From the NCBI GenBank assembly GCA_047610385.1, contig JBLGAC010000012.1:22954-86953 (forward strand): a stretch of DNA of 64,000 nt, read 5' to 3'. Under the pieces are notes generated by a model, which was not told the origin of the DNA, did no database searches, and was given only the letters and a program-made list of their open reading frames with translations. This document shows positions 32,206 through 40,797 of the stretch, one piece after another (position 1 is the stretch's first letter; each line of letters opens with the position of its first letter). A program made the position numbers and the translations under genes. Origin of the DNA: JBOCEF01 sp047610385. GTDB lineage: Bacteria; Pseudomonadota; Alphaproteobacteria; Rhodobacterales; Rhodobacteraceae.

Positions 32206-32970
32206 TTGACCGACGCGCCGATCATCGGCCCCAACGGCAACCCGCTGGATGGCGGGCTTGTGGTGCGGGGCATCGGCAAGACGTTCCGCCGCCGCCCTGT
32301 GGTGCGCGACGTGTCGATCCATCTGCGGCGCGGCGAGGCGGTCGGCCTGCTGGGGCCCAACGGCGCGGGCAAGACCACGTGCTTTTATATGATCACTGGG
32401 CTGATCCCCGTCGACTCGGGCCAGATATTCATCGACGGGCGCGACGTGACCGCCCTGCCGATGTATCGGCGCGCCCGCATGGGGCTGGGGTATCTGCCGC
32501 AGGAGGCGTCGATTTTCCGCGGCCTGACCGTTGAGGAAAACATCCGCGCGGTGTTGGAACTGGTCTATGCCGAGCGCGCGCGCCGCAATGCGCGGCTTGA
32601 AGAATTGTTGGCCGAATTTTCGATAACCCATCTGCGCCGCACCCCCGCGCAGGCATTATCGGGGGGGGAGCGCCGGCGCGTGGAAATTGCGCGCTGCCTT
32701 GCGTCAAACCCATCCTTTGTGCTGCTGGATGAACCGTTTGCGGGCGTTGATCCGATCGCGGTCGGGGACATCCGGGCTTTGGTTGCGCATTTGAAAGAAC
32801 GTGGCATCGGGGTTCTGATCACCGATCATAACGTTCGCGAAACACTGGAGATCATTGACCGGGCATATATCTTGCATGATGGTCATGTTCTGATGAGCGG
32901 AACGCCCGAAGATGTCGTTGCGGATGAAAATGTCCGCCGCGTCTATCTTGGCGAAAGCTTCCGCATCTGA
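32206..32970 (+). CDS. lptB: LPS export ABC transporter ATP-binding protein LptB
   Basis: 254 aa from a TTG at 32206 just after the lptA stop. The Walker [10 protein letters not shown] is at residues 50-58, the signature [15 protein letters not shown] follows, and the Walker B is [16 protein letters not shown], with the switch His in LITDHNVRE. LptB dimers power LPS extraction with LptFG, which are not in this window. The lptB-rpoN-hpf-ptsN linkage is widely conserved in proteobacteria. Confidence 0.96.
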   Translation: MTDAPIIGPNGNPLDGGLVVRGIGKTFRRRPVVRDVSIHLRRGEAVGLLGPNGAGKTTCFYMITGLIPVDSGQIFIDGRDVTALPMYRRARMGLGYLPQEASIFRGLTVEENIRAVLELVYAERARRNARLEELLAEFSITHLRRTPAQALSGGERRRVEIARCLASNPSFVLLDEPFAGVDPIAVGDIRALVAHLKERGIGVLITDHNVRETLEIIDRAYILHDGHVLMSGTPEDVVADENVRRVYLGESFRI

Positions 32971-33003
32971 CGCGCGGCGGCGCTTGATCATAGGAGGGGC
33001 CGC

Positions 33004-34494
33004 ATGAAACTGGGTCCCCGGCTTGAACTCAGGCAAAGCCAGCAGCTGGTGATGACGCCGCAGCTGCAGCAGGCGATCAAACTTTTGCAGATGACCAACC
33101 TTGACCTCGCCACTTTCGTGGACCGGGAGGTGGAGCGAAATCCCCTGCTTGAACGCGACCCGGCGGAGCCTGCCGACGCGCCCACCGCCTCGCCCGAATT
33201 AGACCCCAAACCGGCCGCTGAAACACGCGCCCGCATCGACCGCCAGATCACAGAGCGCGCGGGGCCTGAGGCGGTGTCCGGTGCCTTTGATCACGGGGCC
33301 GACAACATCTGGGACCGCGACAGGCCGTCTGCCCGCACCATCAGTGGGGGCGGTGGTGGTGGGGCGGCATTTACCTCAGACATCATTGCGGAAACATCTG
33401 CCGCCGCGCTGACGCTGCTGGACCGGCTGAGCGCGCAGATCGGCATGATGCGCGCCGCCCCGCTGACACGGATGCTGGCGTTGGCGCTGGCCGCGGACAT
33501 CGACGATTCGGGTTATCTGCGCACGGATGCGGACGAAGCTGCGGCGCGGCTTGGCGCCTCGACCGTGGATGTCGAAGCGGCCATCGCGCTGCTGCAAACC
33601 TGTGAGCCGACCGGCGTCGGCGCCCGCGATCTGGCCGAATGCCTTGCGCTGCAATTGGCGGAGCGCAATCGTCTGGACCCTGCAATGCGCTGCTGTCTGA
33701 CGCATCTTGATCTTCTGGCGCGCGCAGATTTCCGCGCACTGGCCGCCGCCTGCGCGGTGTCCGAATCCGACGCGCGCGAAATGGCGGCAGAGATCCGCGA
33801 CCTCAACCCAAGGCCCGGCCGTGGGCTGAGCAGCGACCCCGTTTTCGCCCAACCCCCCGATCTGCTGGTGCGGCGCACCGCATCGGGCGCATGGGTGCTG
33901 GAGCTGAACGCCGACACCCTGCCACGGGTGCTGGTCAACAACGCCTATGCCGCTGAGGTGATGTCAGGCGGCGATGGTGAGGTGCGCAGCTTCATCTCAG
34001 AATGTCGGTCCAGCGCGTCTTGGTTGGTGCGCAGTCTGGAACAGCGGGCGCGCACCATGCTGCTGGTGGGGGCTGAGATCCTGCGCCGCCAGACCGCATT
34101 TTTCGACGAAGGCGTCGGTGCGCTGCGCCCGATGACCCTGCGCTCAATCGCTGAGAACACCGGCCTTCACGAAAGCACCGTGTCGCGCGTCGCCGCCGGA
34201 AAACGGCTGAGCTGTGAGCGCGGGTCCTTTGATCTGAAATTCTTCTTCTCGCAGGCCATCGCCGCCACTGATGGCGGCGAGGCCCATGCCGCTGAATCGA
34301 TCCGTCATCGCATCCGCACGATCGTCGACGCCGAAGACCCACGCCGCACATTGTCCGACGATAAACTGGTGACAATGCTTCAGGTTGAAGGCGTTGATAT
34401 TGCGCGACGGACCGTTGCGAAATATCGTGTAGCCATGAGCATACCGTCCTCAGTTCAACGCAAACGCATGAAGGCTTCGTCCATGACGGGCTAA
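33004..34494 (+). CDS. rpoN: RNA polymerase sigma-54 factor RpoN
   Basis: 496 aa. Region I at the N-terminus is Gln/Leu-rich (LRQSQQLVMTPQLQQAIKLLQ). An acidic/Pro linker and a Gly-rich stretch (SGGGGGGAAF, about residues 114-123) precede the core-binding domain. The HTH and the RpoN box ARRTVAKYR at 467-475 bind -24 promoters. It recognises -24/-12 promoters and needs an activator ATPase. The ribosome site GGAGG lies upstream of ATG 33004. It probably controls nitrogen or motility genes elsewhere. Confidence 0.96.
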   Translation: MKLGPRLELRQSQQLVMTPQLQQAIKLLQMTNLDLATFVDREVERNPLLERDPAEPADAPTASPELDPKPAAETRARIDRQITERAGPEAVSGAFDHGADNIWDRDRPSARTISGGGGGGAAFTSDIIAETSAAALTLLDRLSAQIGMMRAAPLTRMLALALAADIDDSGYLRTDADEAAARLGASTVDVEAAIALLQTCEPTGVGARDLAECLALQLAERNRLDPAMRCCLTHLDLLARADFRALAAACAVSESDAREMAAEIRDLNPRPGRGLSSDPVFAQPPDLLVRRTASGAWVLELNADTLPRVLVNNAYAAEVMSGGDGEVRSFISECRSSASWLVRSLEQRARTMLLVGAEILRRQTAFFDEGVGALRPMTLRSIAENTGLHESTVSRVAAGKRLSCERGSFDLKFFFSQAIAATDGGEAHAAESIRHRIRTIVDAEDPRRTLSDDKLVTMLQVEGVDIARRTVAKYRVAMSIPSSVQRKRMKASSMTG

Positions 34495-34505
34495 GCTTGG
34501 TTTGT

Positions 34506-34543
34506 CGGGGCGGAACGGGGGAAAAACCCCCCGAAACGCCCCG
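34506..34543 (+). terminator. Nested hairpin between rpoN and hpf
   Basis: CGGGGCG-GAAC-GGGGG-AAAAA-CCCCC-CGAAA-CGCCCCG: two stacked perfect stems with small internal bulges, 12 bp after the rpoN stop. No U-run follows, so it may be an RNA-stability element or weak terminator. Confidence 0.5.
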
Positions 34544-34618
34544 CTGAGGCCGGAATGATCGTCGTCACGGGGAAACTTTCTCGTGATCGCCCAGCAACCG
34601 CACAGCTCGGGAGCAGCC

Positions 34619-35197
34619 ATGTACATTCAAGTCAACGGTCGCCAGATCGATGTTGGAGACGCCCTTCGCACCCATGTCGAGGAGCGATTCGGCGATGCCA
34701 TCGGGAAATATTCCGAAAATCCGATCGATTGTGTGGTGACCTTTTCACGCGACCGCCACGAACTTGTCTGCGACGTCATCGCCAATCTGAGCACGGGACT
34801 GACGGCCAAGGCCAAGGCCAAGGCCAACGACATTTACGCAGCGGCTGACGGCGCTTGTGAGCGGGTGGAAAAGCAGCTTCGGCGCTACAAACGGCGCCTG
34901 AAGGACCACCACAAGGCGCGGCCCATGCCGATCGAGGCGCTCGACGCGTCGTCCTATGTTCTGCAGTCGCATGACGAGACCGGTGAAGAGCCTGAGAGCC
35001 TTCAGCCAGTCATTGTCGCAGAAATGAAAGCAAAAATTCAGTCTTTGAGCGTAGGTGAAGCGGTGATGCAGATGGAGATGGCTGATGAGCAATTTCTCCT
35101 TTTCAACAACCATGGCACCGGTGGTCTCAACGTGGTATTCCGCCGGCCCGACGGGAACATCGGCTGGATCGACCCGGCGAATCTTTCTGAGAGGTGA
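34619..35197 (+). CDS. hpf: Long ribosome hibernation promoting factor HPF
   Basis: 192 aa from the ATG at 34619 (GGGAG six bases upstream). The N-terminal S30AE domain (residues 1-100) starts MYIQVNGRQIDVGDALRTHVEERF. The C-terminal dimerisation domain (SLSVGEAVMQMEMADEQFLLFNN...GNIGWIDP) defines the long form that joins 70S ribosomes into 100S dimers. Its place between rpoN and ptsN is conserved. Confidence 0.95.
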   Translation: MYIQVNGRQIDVGDALRTHVEERFGDAIGKYSENPIDCVVTFSRDRHELVCDVIANLSTGLTAKAKAKANDIYAAADGACERVEKQLRRYKRRLKDHHKARPMPIEALDASSYVLQSHDETGEEPESLQPVIVAEMKAKIQSLSVGEAVMQMEMADEQFLLFNNHGTGGLNVVFRRPDGNIGWIDPANLSER

Positions 35198-35225
35198 CGT
35201 TTGTCGTCTCTGACTGAAGCGATGC

Positions 35226-35249
35226 GGAGGGGGCCGTCGGCCCCTTCCC
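35226..35249 (+). other. GC hairpin between hpf and ptsN
   Basis: GGGGCC-GTC-GGCCCC stem (about 35230-35244) 30 bp before ptsN. Terminator-like without a U-run; may only limit readthrough. Confidence 0.4.
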
Positions 35250-35275
35250 AGACACCGCGAGCGGAAGCGTAGACC

Positions 35276-35740
35276 ATGAATCTTGAGCTACTTATCGCAC
35301 CGGGGTCGGTGGCCCCAATGGTGCGCGCTTCGTCTAAAAAGCAGCTTCTCCATGACCTTGCCGGCCGCGTGGCTGAGGTTGAAGGCCTCGATGCCCGTGC
35401 GGTCTTTGATGCGCTGATGGAGCGAGAGCGCCTGGGCGCGACGGGGATGGGCCGCGGTGTGGCCATCCCCCATGCCCGTATGGAGGGCGTGACGCAGATC
35501 CGTGGCTACTTTGCCCGGTTGGACCGCGGCGTCGATTTCGATGCGCCCGACGGCGTGCCGGTGGACCTGCTGTTCGTGCTGCTTGCGCCTGAAAATGCCG
35601 GCGCTGACCATCTGCGCGCGCTGGCCAAAGTCTCACGGCTGCTGCGCGATGAGGGACGGTGCACCAAGCTGCGCTCGACCTCTGACGCGTCGGCGATCTT
35701 TGCAATCTTGGTCGAAGACCTGGCATCGCGCGCCGCCTGA
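35276..35740 (+). CDS. ptsN: Nitrogen PTS EIIA component PtsN
   Basis: 154 aa. An EIIA-fructose/mannitol-type fold; the phosphorylated histidine is His66 in GVAIPHARM, and the family region VPVDLLFVLLAPENAGADHL follows. EIIA-Ntr is a regulator, not a transporter part; in other proteobacteria it controls potassium transport, stress responses and nitrogen metabolism. It ends the lpt-rpoN-ptsN block, and a hairpin follows. Confidence 0.95.
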   Translation: MNLELLIAPGSVAPMVRASSKKQLLHDLAGRVAEVEGLDARAVFDALMERERLGATGMGRGVAIPHARMEGVTQIRGYFARLDRGVDFDAPDGVPVDLLFVLLAPENAGADHLRALAKVSRLLRDEGRCTKLRSTSDASAIFAILVEDLASRAA

Positions 35741-35765
35741 CCCGTTCCGTATTGCAGACGTGAAA

Positions 35766-35796
35766 GCCGCCGCGGGGATCTCTCCGCGGCGGTTCT
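35766..35796 (+). terminator. Terminator of ptsN
   Basis: CCGCCGCGG-loop-CCGCGGCGG forms a nine-bp perfect stem 27 bp after the ptsN stop, followed by TTCTCGTT. Confidence 0.7.
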
Positions 35797-35800
35797 CGTT

Positions 35801-35862
35801 GCAGGGGGCGGCCCTCGGGGGGATTGACCCCCCTTCGGCCCGCTTGGCGCGGGGTCCGAGGC
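35801..35862. repeat. GC-rich dispersed repeat copy 1
   Basis: Contains the palindrome CGGGGGGATTGACCCCCC (35816-35833), matching the copy at 63961-63978 except for one C/T, and the CTTGGCGCGG module. Non-coding, after ptsN. Confidence 0.6.
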
Positions 35863-36061
35863 CAATGCGAATAAATTGACGGGGGTGCGAGGTTCCTGAC
35901 GCGATGGTGTCCGGATGGGGTTGGCAAAACCCTGGCCATCAACCCAACCTGATGAGGATCGCAAAAGACCTTCACCCCGGCAAACCCTGAAATCCAGGGT
36001 GCCGATCGCAAGGCATCAGAGGCGTTTTATTGCGCGCGGTTGAAGGGGTGTTGGTGAACGG

Positions 36062-36390
36062 GTGTTGGTGAAGATCGACGCCGCATTGCCCCAGACCGCC
36101 CGCATCCGCGACGCCAACGTGCACGCGATTTCCCTGTCCAACATGACGCCTGAACTGCGCGCATACATCGGCTGCGCGGCGCAGGATCTGGTGCGTCTGT
36201 CGCTGGTCCATGGCGGTGCTGAGGGCGCGCGCATGATGCGCAGGGCCCGGCCCCTTTGGCCTGTGGTTCCGCGCCCAGATCGCCCTTTGCCCGATGATTG
36301 CAGTGCCCGAGGGCCATCGGCTGCCCAAGCGGTACACCGATGGATTGGCGCGCGCGCGGCCCCTGTTGGCCGCGCCGGGGCGACGGGGGT
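36062..36390 (+). pseudogene. Possible frameshifted gene remnant, unknown family
   Basis: Two overlapping plus-strand frames look partly protein-like. The first (from 36062) reads LVKIDAALPQTARIRDAN and MTPELRAYIGCAAQDLVRLS. The second, shifted near 36240-36260, reads LWFRAQIALCPMIAVPEGHR and LPKRYTDGLARARPLL. Joined, they would make one protein broken by a frameshift. I do not recognise the family. It sits in the otherwise gene-free stretch between ptsN and the DUF1150 gene, after a short tandem repeat (GGTGTTGGTGAA twice, about 36047-36072). It could also be chance coding-like sequence. Confidence 0.3.
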
Positions 36391-36437
36391 CGATCCCCCT
36401 GAGCGCCGCGCCCGCAATCAGGTGCGGCGCTTGGGTA

Positions 36438-36668
36438 TCAGTGGACGCTCATGGGTTTGCGGTCATTGCGGCGCGCCAGCTTGAACGCCAGCCCGCGGTC
36501 GTCGGTCAGCGCAAGACGGGCGCCATTGCTGTCGTGGATCGCGTAAATCTTGGCACCGCTGGGGGGCGGGGCGATGCTGTCCGGCAGCTCTCCCTCGCGG
36601 ACCTCGCGGACATACACGATTTCATCGGCGGCTTCGGGAAAGGCGGTTTGAAGGTCGTGGTCTGACAT
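36438..36668 (-). CDS. DUF1150 family small protein
   Basis: 76 aa. The conserved core is EIVYVREVREGELPD, followed by AKIYAIHDSNGARLALTDDR and ending LARRNDRKPMSVH. DUF1150 is an alphaproteobacterial family of unknown function that is often found just downstream of small heat-shock genes. AAGGAG precedes the ATG. It follows hsp20 by 18 bp on the same strand, so they share a transcript. Confidence 0.9.
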   Translation of the reverse strand: MSDHDLQTAFPEAADEIVYVREVREGELPDSIAPPPSGAKIYAIHDSNGARLALTDDRGLAFKLARRNDRKPMSVH

Positions 36669-36686
36669 GGTCGGCTCCTTGGTCCT

Positions 36687-37100
36687 TCAGGCGCGGGTGA
36701 TCTGCACGGTCTGCACAACATGTTCGGGCTGGCTGCGTCTCAGGTCCACATGCAGCAGACCGTTGGCCAGCGACGCCCCCTCGACCTCCATCCCATCAGC
36801 AAGCACAAAGGCCTTCTGGAACTGGCGGGATGCGATGCCTCGATGCAGGAACGCGCGCTCATCGGACTCCTCAGCTTGGCGGCCACGGATGACCAACTGG
36901 GCGTCCTCGATCGTGATGGCTAGGTTATCTTCTGAAAACCCGGCCACGGCGAGCGTGATGCGGTAGGCGTTCTCGCCTCGTTGTTCAATATTATAGGGGG
37001 GGTAGCCGTCATTGCCAGCTTTTGCTGTCCGCTCCACCAAACGGTCGAGCTGATCGAAGCCGAGCAGGAACGGATGCGAAGCGAATGTCATTCGCGCCAT
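36687..37100 (-). CDS. Hsp20 family small heat-shock protein
   Basis: 137 aa from the ATG at 37100 (AAGGA nine bases upstream); the longer upstream frame is unlike the family. MTFASHPFLLGFDQLDRLVE starts like bacterial IbpA class A proteins. The alpha-crystallin domain (about residues 35-130) has PPYNIEQRGENAYRITLAVAGF and AFVLADGMEVEGASLANGLLHVDL. It holds unfolding proteins for refolding. Heat control is likely but I see no clear RNA thermometer or sigma-32 promoter upstream. Confidence 0.92.
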   Translation of the reverse strand: MARMTFASHPFLLGFDQLDRLVERTAKAGNDGYPPYNIEQRGENAYRITLAVAGFSEDNLAITIEDAQLVIRGRQAEESDERAFLHRGIASRQFQKAFVLADGMEVEGASLANGLLHVDLRRSQPEHVVQTVQITRA

Positions 37101-37437
37101 CGAGCATGTCCTTATATTCAAGCGACATGGGCCCTGCGTCCCTGGTGCGGCAACGTAGGGCCCTGTTTGAAAATATGGGCGGCGTGGGCGCGGATTGCAA
37201 CGGCCCCGGCCCGGTGCGGACGACATCGGGGAGGGGCGGGCCCCTCCCGCGCTGCCGCCCGGCCGCGCCAAAGGGGCGCGGCGCGCCCAGCCCCGGGCGA
37301 TGCGCCAAGTTTTGACCGCGCGGGTCGCGCGGGCGGCTAGGGCAGGATCAGCGCCCGGCGGGCCGCAAAGATTTGGACGCGCGGCGACGAGACCGAGTCT
37401 GCACAGCTTGGGAAGCTGAATTGACCTGATTGTCCAT
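37101..37437. other. Gap upstream of hsp20 with a GC-rich repeat
   Basis: No gene. It holds GC-rich dispersed repeat copy 2 (37226-37287) and should hold the hsp20 promoter. Open frames on either strand are repeat-derived and lack family features. Confidence 0.5.
37226..37287. repeat. GC-rich dispersed repeat copy 2
   Basis: TCGGGGAGGGGCGGGCCCCT and CCCGGCCGCGCC-AAA-GGGGCGCGGCGCGCC, two adjacent imperfect palindromes. The modules match the copy at 40798-40874 (CCCCTCCCGC, GCGCGC-AAAG-GGCGCGCCGCGCC). Confidence 0.6.
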
Positions 37438-38052
37438 CTATTGCTTGCAGTTAAAATTGTGAGAATACGCGGCCAGCGCATCGAGCAGTGTTTTGATCTC
37501 GTCACGATCGACGAACGTCATTTGAAAATTCCTCTCAACAAGGGTTGAGCCACCGTATTTCGTGTAGAAAACCCAGCCGTTCATCTTGTCCAAGTCTGGC
37601 ATGCGCTGCCGTAACTCGAACTCGATCACGGGCGTGCGGTCGCCTTGGTCGCCGGGGTACGCATGCGGCCATTTGATGTCAGGAAATTGCTTCTTGGCCC
37701 ACACCCCAAAGAGGACGAGTTCGGCGTGCTGAAACCGATACGCGTCGGTAGGGTTGAGGGTCATCTGGTAGACGGTGCTGCCATCCATGGTTTCTCGGGT
37801 TGTGATATCGCCGGAGAAATCCTCAACAGTTTCAAGGTTGAGACGCCGCTCATAGGCGAAGAAGCCGTTGTCCTTTCCAGCCGGATCCACCCGACGCGCG
37901 AAAGACAGCAGGCACCCGTCCAGACGGATGCCCTCGTAGCCCATGTCTTCCAGCAAGCTGCGCACCTTGTGGCCGTCGGATGCAGCAGCGATCGGCGGCG
38001 TCAAAAATGCTGCGCAGGACAGCGCCGCGGCAATCAGGCTGAACGCTCGCAT
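37438..38052 (-). CDS. Predicted periplasmic protein of unknown family
   Basis: 204 aa from the ATG at 38052, which gives a clear signal peptide (MRAFSLIAAALSCAAFLTPP, cleavage near AAASDG at 25). The mature part has two cysteines, Cys47 in LDGCLLSF and Cys202 in HNFNCKQ near the C-terminus, which could form a disulfide. The rest looks like a small beta-rich domain with many aromatic residues (KWPHAYPGDQGDRT, GWVFYTKYGG). I do not recognise it. Codons seem less GC-biased than in neighbours, which may mean a recent arrival. GGGG lies upstream of the start. No partner gene is obvious. Confidence 0.7.
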   Translation of the reverse strand: MRAFSLIAAALSCAAFLTPPIAAASDGHKVRSLLEDMGYEGIRLDGCLLSFARRVDPAGKDNGFFAYERRLNLETVEDFSGDITTRETMDGSTVYQMTLNPTDAYRFQHAELVLFGVWAKKQFPDIKWPHAYPGDQGDRTPVIEFELRQRMPDLDKMNGWVFYTKYGGSTLVERNFQMTFVDRDEIKTLLDALAAYSHNFNCKQ

Positions 38053-38102
38053 CAGTATTTCCCCTCGTTCGCATTCGCATGGAGGGGCGCGCGAAGGCGA
38101 CC

Positions 38103-39788
38103 CTAGTTGGTCTGTTCTATCAGACGTCGCGCGATGACCTGCGCCTGGATCTCCGCGGCGCCCTCGAAAATGTTGAGGATGCGGGCGTCGCACAGCACGC
38201 GGCTGATCTTGTATTCTAGCGCGAAACCGTTGCCACCGTGGATCTGCAGGGCGTTGTCCGCGCAGGCCCAGGCGATGCGGGCGCCCAGCAGCTTGGCCAT
38301 CCCGGCCTCAAGGTCGCAGCGCCGGTCAGCGTCTTTTTCGCGGGCTGAGAAATAGGTGAGCTGGCGCGCCACCATGATCTCCACCGCCATCATCGCCAGT
38401 TTGGAATAGACCCGCGGAAAGGCAACGAGCGGCTTGCCAAACTGTTTGCGATCCAGCGCGTATTGCAGCCCCAGTTCCATCGCCGATTGCGCCACGCCGA
38501 TGGCGCGGGCCGCGGTCTGGATGCGGGCGGATTCGAAGGTCTGCATGAGCTGCTTGAACCCCTGACCCTCGACGCCCCCCAGCAGGTTGGCGGCCGGGGC
38601 ACGGAACCCGTCGAATCCCAGCTCATATTCCTTCATGCCACGATAGCCGAGCACCTCAATTTCCCCGCCCGACATCCCTTCGGCCGGGAAAGCGTCGGCG
38701 TCGGTGCCACGGGGCTTGGGGGCAAAGATCATCGACAGGCCGGAATAGTTCGTGGTGTCCGGGTCGGTGCGCACCAGCATGGTCATCATGTCGGCGCGCG
38801 CGGCATGGGTGATCCAGGTCTTGTTGCCGGTGATGACGTAATCGTCGCCATCCTTCACCGCGCGGGTGCGCAGGGCCCCAAGGTCAGACCCCGTGTTGGG
38901 TTCGGTGAACACCGCGGTGGGCAGCATTTCGGCTGACGCGATCTTGGGCAGCCAGTCTTCCTTTTGCGCCTGGGTGCCGCCGCACAGGATCATCTCCGCC
39001 GCGATTTCGCTGCGGGTTCCAAGCGATCCGACGCCGATATACCCGCGGGACAGTTCCTCAGACACCACGCACATGGCGGTCTTGCCCATGCCGAAGCCGC
39101 CGAATTCCTCAGGGATCGTCAGGCCAAAGACGCCCAGATCGGCCATCTCGGTCAGGATCTCCATCGGGATCAGGTCGTCTTTCAGGTGCCATTCATGGGC
39201 GAAGGGAACCACCTTGTCGTCGGCAAAGCGGCGGAACTGATCGCGGATCATTTCGTATTCATCGTCTAGCCCGCAATGCCCGAAGGTTGCGACGCTTTTG
39301 CGTTCAATCATCAATTCGACCAGACGCTTGCGTGCGGCGTCCGAATTGCCGCCTGCGATCAGCGCGTCCACCGCCACCACGTCCAGTCCCTTGCGTGAGA
39401 CGCCCAGATCCGACAGGCGCGCGATCTCGCCCTGGCTCATGGGAATGCCGCCTGACAGCTGGGCGAGGTATTCGCCGAACGCGATCTGAAGGATCAGCGC
39501 CTCCATCTCGCCGAACTTGCCGTCGGCGGTCAGGCGGTCAGCCCAACCCTTCATTTCGCGCAGCGCTTCGACATAGGTGGCGACCCAGGACAAAGCGTGG
39601 GCGCCAAACTGGTGCTGTTCGATCAGTTTGGCGTTGGGACGCCCGTCCACCACCACCTTGGCGGCGAAGGTGCGGCGCACGTCCATCAGCACACCTTCAA
39701 CTGCGATCACCGCAGCGGCGGCAAGGCCCGACAGATCCTGAAGCAGAACGGCATCGGCCTCGGCGACGAGGGGGGCGGCCTGGTTCAT
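38103..39788 (-). CDS. mcd: Acyl-CoA dehydrogenase with N-terminal extension, probable (2S)-methylsuccinyl-CoA dehydrogenase
   Basis: 561 aa from the ATG at 39788 (AGGA eight bases upstream). The first about 160 residues are a helical extension not found in ordinary acyl-CoA dehydrogenases. The catalytic domains follow: TAVFTEPNTGSDLGALRTRA, KTWITHAARAD, and the base Glu542 in NIFEGAAEIQ. This long architecture is known from methylsuccinyl-CoA dehydrogenase of the ethylmalonyl-CoA pathway in Rhodobacter, used for acetyl-CoA assimilation. The assignment to Mcd is inferred from length and family; a related isovaleryl- or short-chain enzyme is possible. Neighbours are not pathway genes. Confidence 0.78.
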   Translation of the reverse strand: MNQAAPLVAEADAVLLQDLSGLAAAAVIAVEGVLMDVRRTFAAKVVVDGRPNAKLIEQHQFGAHALSWVATYVEALREMKGWADRLTADGKFGEMEALILQIAFGEYLAQLSGGIPMSQGEIARLSDLGVSRKGLDVVAVDALIAGGNSDAARKRLVELMIERKSVATFGHCGLDDEYEMIRDQFRRFADDKVVPFAHEWHLKDDLIPMEILTEMADLGVFGLTIPEEFGGFGMGKTAMCVVSEELSRGYIGVGSLGTRSEIAAEMILCGGTQAQKEDWLPKIASAEMLPTAVFTEPNTGSDLGALRTRAVKDGDDYVITGNKTWITHAARADMMTMLVRTDPDTTNYSGLSMIFAPKPRGTDADAFPAEGMSGGEIEVLGYRGMKEYELGFDGFRAPAANLLGGVEGQGFKQLMQTFESARIQTAARAIGVAQSAMELGLQYALDRKQFGKPLVAFPRVYSKLAMMAVEIMVARQLTYFSAREKDADRRCDLEAGMAKLLGARIAWACADNALQIHGGNGFALEYKISRVLCDARILNIFEGAAEIQAQVIARRLIEQTN

Positions 39789-39827
39789 GATCTTGTCCTT
39801 TTTGGATATACGGCGTCGTGCGCATGA

Positions 39828-39858
39828 ATGCTGCACTGCAGAATACATGCTGCATTGC
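39828..39858. promoter_or_regulatory. Direct repeat ATGCTGCAnTGC upstream of mcd
   Basis: ATGCTGCACTGC at 39828-39839 and ATGCTGCATTGC at 39847-39858 differ by one base and are 19 bp apart, about two helical turns. They lie 40 bp upstream of mcd and 155 bp upstream of the divergent transporter, a position suited to an operator. Confidence 0.45.
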
Positions 39859-40012
39859 GCTGGAAACTAGTGGGGTCGTGCTGGGGCGTCAATGGTGGCG
39901 GCGTAATATTAGAAGGCAAACGGCAGCCTGCGGCAAATTTTCTTGCCAGCGCACGGATGCCATTCCGCTGCGCGGCACTGGCGTGGCGCGGTGCCGGGCG
40001 CTACAGGAGGGC

Positions 40013-40789
40013 ATGAGCATCGAATCCCTGATCGCCGAGCACGGCCTGCCAATCATTCTGATCGCCATTTGTGGCATGTTCGCTGGGGGATTCGCCAAAG
40101 GCGCGGTCGGCTTTGCGCTGCCGATGATATCGGTGTCCATCAGCGGCAGCGTGCTGCCCGCGGCGATGGCGGTGGCGGGGATGATCCTGCCGGGCGTGAT
40201 CACCAACTTCTGGCAAACCTTCCGGCAAGGTGGTGCCGCGGCGTTCGGATCATTGCGAGAGCATTGGCGGCTAAACGCCATCCTTTTTGTGATGATTGCG
40301 CTGTGCGCACAATTGGTGGTGCTGCTGCCGGACCGGGCGCTGTTCCTGATCCTCGGCGGTGGGGTCACGCTGTTCGCGGGCGTTCAGGCGCTGGGCTGGC
40401 AGCCGTCGATCCCGCCAGGCGGGCGTCGGCGGGTTGAGGCGATTGTGGCCGTCATCGCAGGCTTTTTTGGTGGGTTGGCCGGGGTCTGGGGGCCGCCGAT
40501 CGTGCTCTATTTCCTCGCGCTTGATATACCCAAGCGGGACATGGTGCGCGCGCAGGGCGTGTCGTTCCTGCTCGGATCGCTGATTCTGGTGGCCGCGCAT
40601 CTGAATTCAGGTCTGCTGCTGGGGCCGGGCGGGGCGTTTTCCGCGCTGATGATCGTGCCCGCCTGCATCGGAATGGCGCTGGGGCTGTCGATTCAGGACC
40701 GGTTGAACCCGGTGGTGTTCCGCAAGGTGGTGCTGATGGTGTTGTTGATCGCGGGGGTGAACCTGCTGCGCCGCGGCCTGATGGGGTGA
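40013..40789 (+). CDS. TauE/SafE family sulfite or organic-anion exporter
   Basis: 258 aa from the ATG at 40013 (AGGAGG eight bases upstream); upstream frame sequence is non-membrane and rejected. About eight membrane helices in two repeats, each with an FAKGAVGFALPMIS- or GGLAGVWGPPIVLY-like glycine-rich motif. Members move sulfite, sulfoacetate or related anions; the substrate here cannot be read. It diverges from mcd, sharing the intergenic region with the direct repeat. Confidence 0.85.
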   Translation: MSIESLIAEHGLPIILIAICGMFAGGFAKGAVGFALPMISVSISGSVLPAAMAVAGMILPGVITNFWQTFRQGGAAAFGSLREHWRLNAILFVMIALCAQLVVLLPDRALFLILGGGVTLFAGVQALGWQPSIPPGGRRRVEAIVAVIAGFFGGLAGVWGPPIVLYFLALDIPKRDMVRAQGVSFLLGSLILVAAHLNSGLLLGPGGAFSALMIVPACIGMALGLSIQDRLNPVVFRKVVLMVLLIAGVNLLRRGLMG

Positions 40790-40797
40790 TCTGGCAT

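Noticed and set aside
35904..35990. 28-codon tryptophan-containing frame after ptsN (MVSGWGWQNP start)
   Set aside because: Considered as an attenuator leader peptide, but no amino-acid biosynthesis gene or attenuator hairpin follows.
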